From an uncultured Prevotellaceae bacterium (lineage in GTDB: Bacteria > Bacteroidota > Bacteroidia > Bacteroidales > Bacteroidaceae), in the NCBI GenBank assembly GCA_946644025.1, contig CAMPCG010000031.1:1-14792 (forward strand): a DNA stretch of 14,792 bases. The letters are read 5' to 3'. Positions 1 through 7,585 of this stretch are shown one piece after another. Every line of letters begins with the position of its first letter. The first letter of the stretch is position 1. Below the pieces are notes generated by a model. It was given only the letters and a program-made list of their open reading frames with translations. It did no database searches and was not told the origin of the DNA. A program made the translations under genes and the position numbers.

Positions 1-3000
1 CGTATCATCAACTCGGCCGTCACCGACCTCAACGGTAACTTCACCATGAAGGTGAAGAACACCAAGGACAAGATACGCTTCACCTACGTCGGAATGAAGG
101 CGCAGGTGCTGCCCATCAACAAGACTACCTACAACATCAAGATGTCGTCGGCCACCACCCTGAAGGAGGTCACCGTGAAGTCGAAACGCCGCGTGCAGGG
201 CAACGGACTGCCCATACCTGAGCGAGAGCTGTCCTACGCCACGCAGACCATCTCCATGAAGGAGTTCGAGGGACTGGGCATCACCAGCGTCGACGAGGCC
301 CTGCAGGGACGTATCGCCGGACTTGACATCATCGGAAATTCGGGCGACCTGGGCTCAGGCTCCACCATGCGTCTGCGTGGTGTCAGCTCGCTCTCAAGCC
401 TCACCGACTCCAACCCCCTCATCGTAGTCGACGGAAACATACGCGAGGTGAACCTCGACAACTTCGACCTGGCAGGAGCCAACAACGAGAAGTTCGCCGA
501 GCTGCTCAACATCAACCCTGAGGACATTGCCGACATCCGCGTGCTGAAGGATGCCGCCTCCTGCGCCGTCTACGGCTCGCAGGGCGGTAACGGCGTCATC
601 GAGCTCACCACCAAGCGTGGTGTACGTGGTAAGCCGAAGCTCACCTACTCGCTGAAGCTCACCGGCACCTACCAGCCCAAGGGCTACGACCTGCTCACGG
701 GCGACGACTACACGATGATGCTCAAGGAGGCCTACTTCAACCCCTCGCAGAACGACAACGCATCGAACATCAACGAGCTGAACTACCTCGACGACACCGG
801 CGGATTCGCCGACTGGCGTCAGTACCGTGCCAACACCGACTGGCGCGACGCCGTCACGCAGTGGGGTCTGCGCCAGAACCACTACGTCACCATCTCGGGT
901 GGCGGTGAGAAGGCCTCCTTCCGCATAGGCGGCGGCTTCGACAACGAGACGGGTACCATCATCGAGCAGAAGCTGAACCGATTCTCCACCCGTGTGGCCC
1001 TGGACTACAATATCTCCGAGCGCATACGTGTGTCGACAAACTTCGCACTGACCTACACGAAGAACAAGATGAACTACGACGGCCTGCTGGGCATAGCCCA
1101 GAAGAAGATGCCTAACATGAGCATCTACGAGTACGACCCCGAGGGCGACGTCGTGGGCTACTACACCATGCCGCGTTCGGGCCAGTACATCGGCTCGGCT
1201 GTCTTCGAGAAGGACCAGCGCACCTACGTCAACCCCGTGGCGTCGGCCCACCTGGCAAAGAACGACCGCCGCACCTACGACATGAGCCCTGAGCTGGTCA
1301 TCAACTACCGCCTGCTGGGACTCGACGAGGACCACCACCGACTGGACTACCGCGGAAGCGTCTACATGAACATCTTCAACCAGTACGACGATAAGTTCTA
1401 TCCCTGGGAGCTCAACCCCATCTTCTATCAGGACGGTGTCAACGTGAGCTACACTGGCTCGAGCAAGAGCGTGTCGTTCAACACCAAACAGCAGCTCACC
1501 TTCACTCCCGCTTTTGCCAACAAGGACCATGAGGCCATGTTCATGGGCAAGTTCGAGCTGACCAGCGGCTCGAGCAACGGCCAGAGCACCGAGGGCAACG
1601 GACTGGCCTCCGGCGTGGAGGCTCCCTCTGCCGGCGGACAGAACCTCAAGCCCGGCTCCTGGTACAACCAGTGGCGCTCGATGTACTACACCTTCTCAAC
1701 GCACTATTCCTACAAGCAGCGCTACATTGCCGACTTCACCATCCGCGTGGACGGAACGACGAAGTTCGGACCCGGCAACCGCTGGGGTTACTTCCCCTCG
1801 GTGTCGCTGAAGTGGATTGTCAGCGACGAGCCGTGGATGCAGAAGCTCAAGCCCGTGCTCTCCATGTTCGCCATCCGTCCGGGTTGGGCACTCGGAGGTA
1901 ACCAGCCCAACCAGAACTACCTCTACACCTCGAAGTACGGAACCACCAGCCGCTATATCGACATGACTGCCATGGCCCCGCTCAACATCCGTCTGACTGA
2001 CCTGAAGTGGCAGAAGAAGTCGGAGTTCAACGGAGGTATCGACCTGGCCTTCCTCGATGACCGCCTCAAGCTGACCATCGAGGCTTACTACAGCACCGTC
2101 ACCGACATGCTCATGCCCAACATGCGTATACCCTCCAACTCGGGATTCGTCACCGTGCCCTACCACAACGAGGGTAAGATGCGCAACATGGGTTGGGAGT
2201 TCCACGTCTCTACCAACAGGCTCATCAGGAAAGGAAAGTTCTACATGGACCTGAACGCCAACTTCGGTAACAACCGCAACGAGATTATCGAGATGGACCA
2301 GTACATCCTGGACAACCTCAACTCCACCTACGGCTATGCCAATGGCGAATACCTGCGCCGCGTGCAGCTGCACAACCCCTTTGGCGCCATCTACGGATTC
2401 AAGTACAAGGGAGTCTTCACCCACAACTACAACACCTTCGTCAACCTGAACCTCTCTGACGAGGAGTTCCGCCAGTTCACCCAGGGCACCCTGCCCGACG
2501 AGTGGTACCGCGAGCACGGATGGGAGAAGCGTCCCTACACCGCTCCGGTGGCCGTCAACGAGAAGGGCGAACTGGTGCGCGACGGTAACACCGGCCAGCC
2601 CGTGCGCCTGATGTACAACTACACCAACGATGCCACCGGCAAGAACTACCGCTTCAACGGCGGCGACGCCATCTACGACGACGCCAACAGCGACGGACAG
2701 ATTAATGCCCTCGACATCTGTTACCTCGGAAGCTCGCTGCCTAAGCTCACCGGCGGATTCGGATTCACCTTCAACTACGGCGACTGGCGCCTCTCCACAC
2801 AGTTCACCTACCGTGTGGGCAACAAGATTCTGAACCTCTCGCGCCTGAACCTCGAGTCGATGATCTACAACGACAACCAGAGCCAGGCCGTGAACTACCG
2901 CTGGCGCAAGGAGGGCGACGTGACCACCATTCCGCGTGCCATGCACGGAGAGAATTCGGCCTACAACTCGCTCGTCTCAGACCGCTACGTGGAGGACGGC

Positions 3001-3234
3001 TCCTACCTGCGCATGAGCTATGCACAGCTCTCCTACGCCATCAAGAAGAAGTACCTCAAGTGGATAGGCCTGAACCGCATAGCCCTCTATGCCTCCATCA
3101 ACAACCCCTTTGTCATCACGAAGTACTCGGGTGTCGACCCCGACATCTCGCAGGCCGGATATGACCCCGCCATCGACCGCGCTCAGACACCGCGCTCAAG
3201 GAGCTACACACTGGGACTCACGGTGGACTTCTAA
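1..3234 (+). CDS. SusC/RagA-family TonB-dependent outer-membrane receptor (SusC1), 5' truncated
   Basis: This is an outer-membrane beta-barrel that imports a ligand captured by its SusD partner, powered by TonB. The frame is open from base 1, so the true start lies upstream and the ATG at 46 is internal. Numbering from base 1 gives 1077 residues. The first ~40 residues are the end of a carboxypeptidase-regulatory-like domain (TDLNGNF, then FTYVGMK). The plug follows with ALQGRIAGLD near residue 100, MRLRGVSSL, PLIVVDG, and VLKDAASCAVYG with GGNGVIELTTKRG near 184-207, all hallmarks of SusC. A Ca-loop-like DANSDGQINALD lies near residue 894. The protein ends SYTLGLTVDF, with the terminal Phe typical of barrel proteins. 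The plug matches the SusC consensus more closely than that of SusC2. Missing from view are the signal peptide and any upstream regulator. SusD1 follows after 96 nt. The family is certain; the substrate is unknown. Confidence 0.96.
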   Translation, partial: RIINSAVTDLNGNFTMKVKNTKDKIRFTYVGMKAQVLPINKTTYNIKMSSATTLKEVTVKSKRRVQGNGLPIPERELSYATQTISMKEFEGLGITSVDEALQGRIAGLDIIGNSGDLGSGSTMRLRGVSSLSSLTDSNPLIVVDGNIREVNLDNFDLAGANNEKFAELLNINPEDIADIRVLKDAASCAVYGSQGGNGVIELTTKRGVRGKPKLTYSLKLTGTYQPKGYDLLTGDDYTMMLKEAYFNPSQNDNASNINELNYLDDTGGFADWRQYRANTDWRDAVTQWGLRQNHYVTISGGGEKASFRIGGGFDNETGTIIEQKLNRFSTRVALDYNISERIRVSTNFALTYTKNKMNYDGLLGIAQKKMPNMSIYEYDPEGDVVGYYTMPRSGQYIGSAVFEKDQRTYVNPVASAHLAKNDRRTYDMSPELVINYRLLGLDEDHHRLDYRGSVYMNIFNQYDDKFYPWELNPIFYQDGVNVSYTGSSKSVSFNTKQQLTFTPAFANKDHEAMFMGKFELTSGSSNGQSTEGNGLASGVEAPSAGGQNLKPGSWYNQWRSMYYTFSTHYSYKQRYIADFTIRVDGTTKFGPGNRWGYFPSVSLKWIVSDEPWMQKLKPVLSMFAIRPGWALGGNQPNQNYLYTSKYGTTSRYIDMTAMAPLNIRLTDLKWQKKSEFNGGIDLAFLDDRLKLTIEAYYSTVTDMLMPNMRIPSNSGFVTVPYHNEGKMRNMGWEFHVSTNRLIRKGKFYMDLNANFGNNRNEIIEMDQYILDNLNSTYGYANGEYLRRVQLHNPFGAIYGFKYKGVFTHNYNTFVNLNLSDEEFRQFTQGTLPDEWYREHGWEKRPYTAPVAVNEKGELVRDGNTGQPVRLMYNYTNDATGKNYRFNGGDAIYDDANSDGQINALDICYLGSSLPKLTGGFGFTFNYGDWRLSTQFTYRVGNKILNLSRLNLESMIYNDNQSQAVNYRWRKEGDVTTIPRAMHGENSAYNSLVSDRYVEDGSYLRMSYAQLSYAIKKKYLKWIGLNRIALYASINNPFVITKYSGVDPDISQAGYDPAIDRAQTPRSRSYTLGLTVDF

Positions 3235-3239
3235 ATGAA

Positions 3240-3281
3240 GTGATAAGTGATAAGTGATAAGCGATAAGCGATAAGTGATAA
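3240..3281. repeat. Heptamer tandem array, GTGATAA type, 6 units
   Basis: Six uninterrupted 7-bp units begin 5 nt after the SusC1 stop: three GTGATAA, two GCGATAA and one GTGATAA. The array has stop codons (TGA, TAA) in all three + frames. Its reverse complement TTATCAC recurs in the signal-peptide coding region of the next gene at 3407-3434. The remaining 49 nt before SusD1 are AT-rich and show no clear Bacteroidota promoter (TTTG / TAnnTTTG) and no Shine-Dalgarno sequence. Confidence 0.95.
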
Positions 3282-3330
3282 GGATGGTTACCACTTTAAA
3301 CAATATTATACAATCAAAAATATACAGACA

Positions 3331-3447
3331 ATGAAAAGATATAAGTTATATGGAAATGAAAAGATTGATAAGGCTAAGGTGATGGGCAAGTTGCTTTGCG
3401 CAGCACTTATCACTTGTCACTTATCACTTTTCACTTCCTGCTCCGAC
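3331..3447 (+). repeat. Duplicated lipoprotein leader, copy 1
   Basis: Codons 1-39 of SusD1 match codons 1-39 of the FAS1b gene (7469-7585) at 100 of 117 positions without gaps. From codon 8 to codon 39 the match is 86 of 96. The similarity ends right after Cys-Ser-Asp, beyond which the proteins are unrelated. The block includes the charged n-region (DKAK), a conserved ATG-GGC-AA segment and the heptamer-built signal core. Confidence 0.9.
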
Positions 3448-5157
3448 TTCCTCGAGATTAAGCCTCAGAGCGAAATCATCCTGGAAGACTTCTGGGGAGA
3501 GAAGGCCGATGTGGACAACATCGTGGCCGGATGCTACTCCCGTATGCAGGGCGACGACATCATACGCCGTATGATTGTATGGGGTGAGTGCCGCGCCGAC
3601 AACGTGGCTGCCGGACAGAACATTGTCGACGACGGCAACCTGGAGAACGTCGTCAAGGAGAACATCACCACCAAGAACGCCTACACCAGCTGGGACGGAC
3701 TCTACGCCGTCATCAACCGCTGCAACACCGTCATCAAGTACGCACCCAGCGTGGCCGCCGTAGACCCGGGCTACACCGAGGGCGAGCTTAAGGCCACCAT
3801 TGCCGAGGTCAGCGGACTGCGCGACCTCTGCTACTTCTACCTCATACGCACCTTCCGCAACGTGCCCTACAGCACCGTCGCCTTCACCGACGACGACCAG
3901 GTGATGGACCTCCCGCCGACACCCTTCGAGACAGTGCTCGACAGCCTCATCACCGACCTGGAGGCACAGCAGGGAAGCGCCATGCTGCGCTATCCCGAGA
4001 CGAAGCCCTTGTACCAGACGGGACGCATCACCCGCTGCGCCATCTGGGCCATGCTCTGCGAGATGTACCTCTGGAAGGGCGACTACGAGAATTGCATCAG
4101 GTATGCCGACCTGGTCATTCAGGACAAGAAGAACTACCAGATTGAGCAGCGCGGCAAGCGCTACGGCTCGGGTTCCAGCTACAGCTCAGGCACCGACAAC
4201 GCCCGCTTCAACGGTTACCCCCTGGTCAGCAACCAGTCGGGCAGCAGCTACTGGGGCAATGCCTTCAGCGACATCTTCGTGCAGGGCAACAGCCAGGAGA
4301 CCATCTTCGAGCTGATGTTCGACAACAACGAGGCAGGCCACTCCATGCCGGCCAACTCGGCCGTCGGCGCCCTCTATGGCAACGCCACCGTCATCAAGGG
4401 ACTGCTGGCACCGTCGTCGACCGTGCTTGAGGATGCCGACAAGACATCGCAGCGCGCCGTCTATGCCGACCGCAACAAGAAGGTCGACGCACGTATCTTC
4501 CAGAACTGCTTTATGGCCAACGAGGCCATCTGCAAGTTTGTCTTTCAGTCCGCATTGATTGACGCGTCGTCCACCTCCAACCCCAGGGCAAGCTACGGCC
4601 CGGCCTACTCCTACAACTCCGCCAGCAAGGTACACTACAACAGCAGCAACTGGATTATCTACCGTCTTCCCGACATCATGCTGCTCAAGGCCGAGGCCAT
4701 CACCCAGCTCATGCGCGAAGGCTCCGACCAGGAAGTTGTGGACTACAACAAGCCCCTGCTGGAGCAGGCCTTCAATCTGGTCAATGCCGTGAACAAGCGC
4801 TCCGTCTGCGAGTCTAACCTGGTGGACACCCTCCTGGCCCGCGACTACACCACGAAGTCGCTCATGCAGGACCTCGTCATGCGCGAGCGTCAGCGTGAGC
4901 TCATGTTCGAGGGCAAGCGCTGGTACGACCTGGTGCGCCGCTCCCTGCGCGACGGCAACACCGACGAGCTCTGCCAGGCCGTCGCCCGCCGCGAGGGCAT
5001 CAACGCCAGCTACGTCAACAACTTCTTCGCCAACAAGAGCACTGGAATGTATGCTATCTTCTGGCCCTACAATGAAGAGGAGACAAAGGTGAACCTCAAC
5101 CTGGCCGCCGCCCAGAACCCGGCCTTCGGCTCGGGCGAGGGAAACATTTCCAAGTGA
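3331..5157 (+). CDS. SusD/RagB-family surface lipoprotein (SusD1)
   Basis: This is the lid lipoprotein that binds ligand above the SusC1 barrel at the cell surface. It has 608 residues with a signal peptide ending LFTSC; Cys37 would be lipidated, and CSDFLEIKPQSE is a typical mature SusD N-terminus. The N-terminal alpha-helical/TPR region includes NAYTSWDGLYAVINRCN and LRDLCYFYLIRTFRNVPY. Family C-terminal motifs are RLPDIMLLKAEA near 445 and RERQRELMFEGKRWYDLVR near 517-535. The n-region is unusually long (about 22 residues, with acidic E10 and D13). An in-frame ATG at 3382 (Met18), preceded by AAGG, would give a normal 19-residue signal peptide, so the start is not certain. The 5' 117 nt closely match the 5' end of the FAS1b gene at 7469. 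The signal core is built from 7-bp repeats. The gene follows SusC1 in the canonical order. Confidence 0.96.
   Translation: MKRYKLYGNEKIDKAKVMGKLLCAALITCHLSLFTSCSDFLEIKPQSEIILEDFWGEKADVDNIVAGCYSRMQGDDIIRRMIVWGECRADNVAAGQNIVDDGNLENVVKENITTKNAYTSWDGLYAVINRCNTVIKYAPSVAAVDPGYTEGELKATIAEVSGLRDLCYFYLIRTFRNVPYSTVAFTDDDQVMDLPPTPFETVLDSLITDLEAQQGSAMLRYPETKPLYQTGRITRCAIWAMLCEMYLWKGDYENCIRYADLVIQDKKNYQIEQRGKRYGSGSSYSSGTDNARFNGYPLVSNQSGSSYWGNAFSDIFVQGNSQETIFELMFDNNEAGHSMPANSAVGALYGNATVIKGLLAPSSTVLEDADKTSQRAVYADRNKKVDARIFQNCFMANEAICKFVFQSALIDASSTSNPRASYGPAYSYNSASKVHYNSSNWIIYRLPDIMLLKAEAITQLMREGSDQEVVDYNKPLLEQAFNLVNAVNKRSVCESNLVDTLLARDYTTKSLMQDLVMRERQRELMFEGKRWYDLVRRSLRDGNTDELCQAVARREGINASYVNNFFANKSTGMYAIFWPYNEEETKVNLNLAAAQNPAFGSGEGNISK
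3407..3434 (+). repeat. In-frame heptamers (TTATCAC type) coding the SusD1 signal core
   Basis: Four consecutive 7-bp units occur: TTATCAC, TTGTCAC, TTATCAC and TTTTCAC. They encode the hydrophobic stretch LITCHLSLFT just before lipobox Cys37. The units are the reverse complement of the intergenic GTGATAA array at 3240-3281. Pairing of 3240-3267 with 3407-3434 gives 26 of 28 pairs, including one G-U. Confidence 0.93.
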
Positions 5158-5178
5158 ATTGACGATTGACGATTACAA
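5158..5178. repeat. Short heptamer array, ATTGACG type, 2 to 3 units
   Basis: Two perfect ATTGACG units and one decayed ATTACAA begin on the base after the SusD1 stop codon (TGA, 5155-5157). Each unit carries a TGA in this orientation. The sequence differs from the GTGATAA arrays but has the same 7-bp period and the same position at a gene junction. No complementary heptamers were found in the next gene's signal peptide. The 55-nt gap otherwise holds only A-rich sequence before the ATG. Confidence 0.75.
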
Positions 5179-5212
5179 CTTGAACAAACGAAAACAACAT
5201 ACGACTATTGTT

Positions 5213-7339
5213 ATGAAAGCAAGCATCATAAAAAAGCTCCTCACCTGTCTCCTTTGCTGCAACATCGTTGCAGCCCTCACCTCGTGCAGCGATGAGCCTG
5301 AGAGCGAGTACTTCTACACCTTCAACGGTGAGATGATGAGCGACTATCTGAAGAACCGTCCGGAGTACAGCCGCTTCACAGCCATCGTGGAGCGCGCCAA
5401 GCTCATGGACCTGCTGGCCACCTACGGCCACTACACCTGCTTCGTGCCCACCGACTCGGCCGTGGGCGACTATCTCAAGGCGCGCGGCCTGAGCAGCATC
5501 AGCCAGCTCTCCGATGCCGACTGCGACACCATCGCCCGCACGCACCTCGTGTCGAACATGTACTCCACCTTCGAGATGGACCAGGACCGTCTGCAGACGG
5601 CCAACATGCTGGGCCGATACCTCGCCACGTCGGCCGACACCGTTGGCGGACACCCCGTCATCAGGCTTGAGGGAACGGCCTACATCTACTACGACCTGCA
5701 GAACGACTCTGTCGAGAACGGCATCATGCAGCCCGTCAACATGGTCATTGAGAAGTCCAACAGCTACATTGCCGACATACTGCGCGACAATCCCAAGATC
5801 AGCTATTTCTACGACGCCCTCGTGGCTACTGGCGTGCGCGATGACATCCTGCTCGTCGAAGACCCCACGTGGGACCCCAAGAAATATCCCAAGTACTACT
5901 ACAAGAGCCACACGTGGAGTGAGGTAGCCTGGGTGCCCGACACCCGCAAGTACGGCTACACCGCCTTTGTGGAGCCCAACGAGGTCTACGACGCCAAGTT
6001 CCAGGAGCTGGGCATCTCCACCTCGGGCGGTGTCCTCCGCGCCATGTACGACCTGGCCTGCAAGCTCTATGACCCCGTCTATCCTGCCGACGTGAACGCC
6101 GCCGGCCACTCCTTCGAGAACCTCACCGACTCGGTCAACCCGCTGCGCCGCTTCGTGCAGTACCACATCCTCAACCGCTACGTCCCGGGCACGAGCGACC
6201 TCACGCCCCTGGTGATGAACGTCGGCGCCGTGCACGAGGCCTTTGGCTTCGACACCAAGCTGGTGAACCCCGTAGACTGGTTCCAGACCATGCTGCCCCG
6301 CACCATGATTAAGGTGGACCAGCTCACCATGGACACCGACTCGAAGGGCAACGACTGCCGCGGCGGCGACAAGGTGAACGAGCGCTACCTCAACCGTCGC
6401 TATGCCGCTCCCACCTACAAGTACCACGGCATACTCGTGGACTCGGAGGTGGAGACAGAGCCCGTACACGACGCCCTCAACGGCCACTACTTCTACATTA
6501 ACGACATCCTGGCCTTCACCGAGGATGTGCAGCAGGTGGTCCACAACGACCGCATCCGCATGGACTTCTCGGCCATCTTCCCCGAGGTGATGACCAACGA
6601 CATGCGCCTCAAGGGCATACCCACGGCCGACGACAGCAACACTTCGCCCGACGACACTTCCACTCCTAAGAACGGAAAGAACTACTACTTCCCCCTGGGC
6701 TACCTCGACGGCGTGTCGTTCACCAACTGCTACTGCGTCATGCGCCGCCCCCACATCAACTTCTGGTCATGGCAGGGCGACGAGTGGAACCTCTTCGGCG
6801 ACTACGACTTCACCTTCCGCATCCCGCCCGTGCCCTACAGCGGCGAGTGGCAGCTCCGCCTGGGCTTCTGCGCCCTGGAGACGCGCGGTGTCATGCAGGT
6901 CTACTTCGGTGAAGACCCGAAGAACCTCACCCCGCAGGGCATACCCCTCGACATGACCAAGTTCCTCGACTCGGAGCTCTACATCGGCGACCGCTTCAAG
7001 AACGACGAGGGCCTGGGCGACTACAACAGCATGTCCGACGAGGAGAAGGCCGAGGAGCAGAAGCTGCTGAAGAACCTCGGTGCCTACCGCGACGGACGCT
7101 CGCAGTACCACTTCAACACCAGCGGCAACAAGTACTACTTCCTGGGCAATCCGCGTACCTACCGCCGCATACTCTGCCAGACCACCATCGACGCCTCGAA
7201 GGACTACTACCTGCGCTTCCGCGTGGCCTCCGACGGTAAGCAGGGCAACAACAACGAGTTCATGCTCGACTTCTTCGAGATGGTGCCCAAGAGCGTCTAT
7301 GCCGTCGACGGCGAAGGAGCCATCGAGGACGACCTCTAA
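5213..7339 (+). CDS. FAS1 (fasciclin)-domain surface lipoprotein (FAS1a)
   Basis: This is probably a surface-exposed adhesion or binding lipoprotein that works beside the SusCD pairs. I chose the ATG at 5213 (708 residues) because it gives a clean lipoprotein signal, MKASIIKKLL...ALTSC, with Cys25 as the lipidation site. The TTG at 5159 would start 2 nt after the SusD1 stop, inside the repeat array. FAS1-like repeat 1 shows the H1-type motif TCFVPTDSAV near 75-84 and RTHLVSNMYS downstream. Repeat 2 shows YTAFVEPNEVY near 249-259 and the YH-type motif QYHILNRYV near 316. A Ser/Thr/Asp/Pro linker near 480-490 (SNTSPDDTSTP) leads to a Trp- and aromatic-rich C-terminal region (FWSWQGDEWNLFGDYDF, then EFMLDFFEMVP) that looks like a beta-sandwich. 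FAS1 domains are known for cell adhesion and matrix binding; ligand binding here is inferred. No enzyme motif is visible. Confidence 0.88.
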   Translation: MKASIIKKLLTCLLCCNIVAALTSCSDEPESEYFYTFNGEMMSDYLKNRPEYSRFTAIVERAKLMDLLATYGHYTCFVPTDSAVGDYLKARGLSSISQLSDADCDTIARTHLVSNMYSTFEMDQDRLQTANMLGRYLATSADTVGGHPVIRLEGTAYIYYDLQNDSVENGIMQPVNMVIEKSNSYIADILRDNPKISYFYDALVATGVRDDILLVEDPTWDPKKYPKYYYKSHTWSEVAWVPDTRKYGYTAFVEPNEVYDAKFQELGISTSGGVLRAMYDLACKLYDPVYPADVNAAGHSFENLTDSVNPLRRFVQYHILNRYVPGTSDLTPLVMNVGAVHEAFGFDTKLVNPVDWFQTMLPRTMIKVDQLTMDTDSKGNDCRGGDKVNERYLNRRYAAPTYKYHGILVDSEVETEPVHDALNGHYFYINDILAFTEDVQQVVHNDRIRMDFSAIFPEVMTNDMRLKGIPTADDSNTSPDDTSTPKNGKNYYFPLGYLDGVSFTNCYCVMRRPHINFWSWQGDEWNLFGDYDFTFRIPPVPYSGEWQLRLGFCALETRGVMQVYFGEDPKNLTPQGIPLDMTKFLDSELYIGDRFKNDEGLGDYNSMSDEEKAEEQKLLKNLGAYRDGRSQYHFNTSGNKYYFLGNPRTYRRILCQTTIDASKDYYLRFRVASDGKQGNNNEFMLDFFEMVPKSVYAVDGEGAIEDDL

Positions 7340-7393
7340 GATAAGTGATAAGTGTTAAGTGATAAGTGATAAGTGATAAGTGATAAGTGATAA
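7340..7393. repeat. Heptamer tandem array, GTGATAA type, 7 full units
   Basis: The array starts on the base after the FAS1a stop (TAA, 7337-7339). A partial GATAA is followed by seven 7-bp units, six GTGATAA and one GTGTTAA. It is the longest array in the window. Units at 7366-7393 are all perfect and can pair with the coding heptamers at 7545-7572 at 27 of 28 positions (two of them G-U). All three + frames are closed by TGA and TAA. Confidence 0.96.
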
Positions 7394-7401
7394 GTTCGGT
7401 T

Positions 7402-7429
7402 ACACTTCACACTTCACACTTCACACTTC
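7402..7429. repeat. Heptamer tandem array, ACACTTC type, 4 units
   Basis: Four perfect ACACTTC units lie 8 nt after the GTGATAA array. Like the coding heptamers, this orientation has no stop codon in any + frame, although it lies outside a gene: a TAG follows at 7431 and the next ATG is at 7469. Its CACTT core can pair with AAGTG in the preceding array, 5 of every 7 bases, across a loop of about 8 nt. Confidence 0.95.
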
Positions 7430-7468
7430 GTAGAATATAATATTGACAATTAAAATAAATGTGGAAAT

Positions 7469-7585
7469 ATGAAAAGAAATATAATCAACGGAAATGGAAA
7501 GCTTGATAAGGCTAAGATGATGGGCAAACTTCTTTGCGCAGCACTTGTCACTTATCACTTATCGCTTTTCACTTCCTGTTCCGAC
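7469..7585 (+). repeat. Duplicated lipoprotein leader, copy 2
   Basis: This is the partner of the leader at 3331-3447, with 100 of 117 identical positions and no gaps. Matches continue through synonymous sites, for example GAT-AAG-GCT-AAG and CTT-TGC-GCA-GCA-CTT. Such matching points to recent shared ancestry or conversion of DNA rather than convergence of signal peptides. Confidence 0.9.

Noticed and set aside
46..48. ATG at 46 as the start of SusC1
   Set aside because: The frame is open to base 1 and the upstream codons (TDLNGNF) belong to the carboxypeptidase-regulatory-like domain, so the gene starts outside the window.
394..1530. 378-codon open frame on the - strand, with similar ones at 1696-2946 and 10702-11916
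   Set aside because: They lie inside the SusC genes and are explained by codon bias. None has recognisable protein features.
5159..5212. TTG start extending FAS1a by 18 residues
   Set aside because: It would begin in the ATTGACG repeat and put a polar, charged extension before a complete lipoprotein signal that starts at 5213.
5096..6754. 552-codon open frame on the - strand
   Set aside because: It lies antisense to FAS1a. The strong C-ending codon bias keeps the opposite strand free of stops. The translation is low-complexity Val/Gly/His-rich and shows no motif.
7340..7429. CRISPR array
   Set aside because: The units are 7 bp and directly adjacent with no spacers, and no cas gene is present.
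7443..7448. TTGACA as a -35 promoter element
   Set aside because: It is the enterobacterial consensus, not the Bacteroidota one, and it lies only 20 nt before the ATG, with no room for a -10 element and transcript start.
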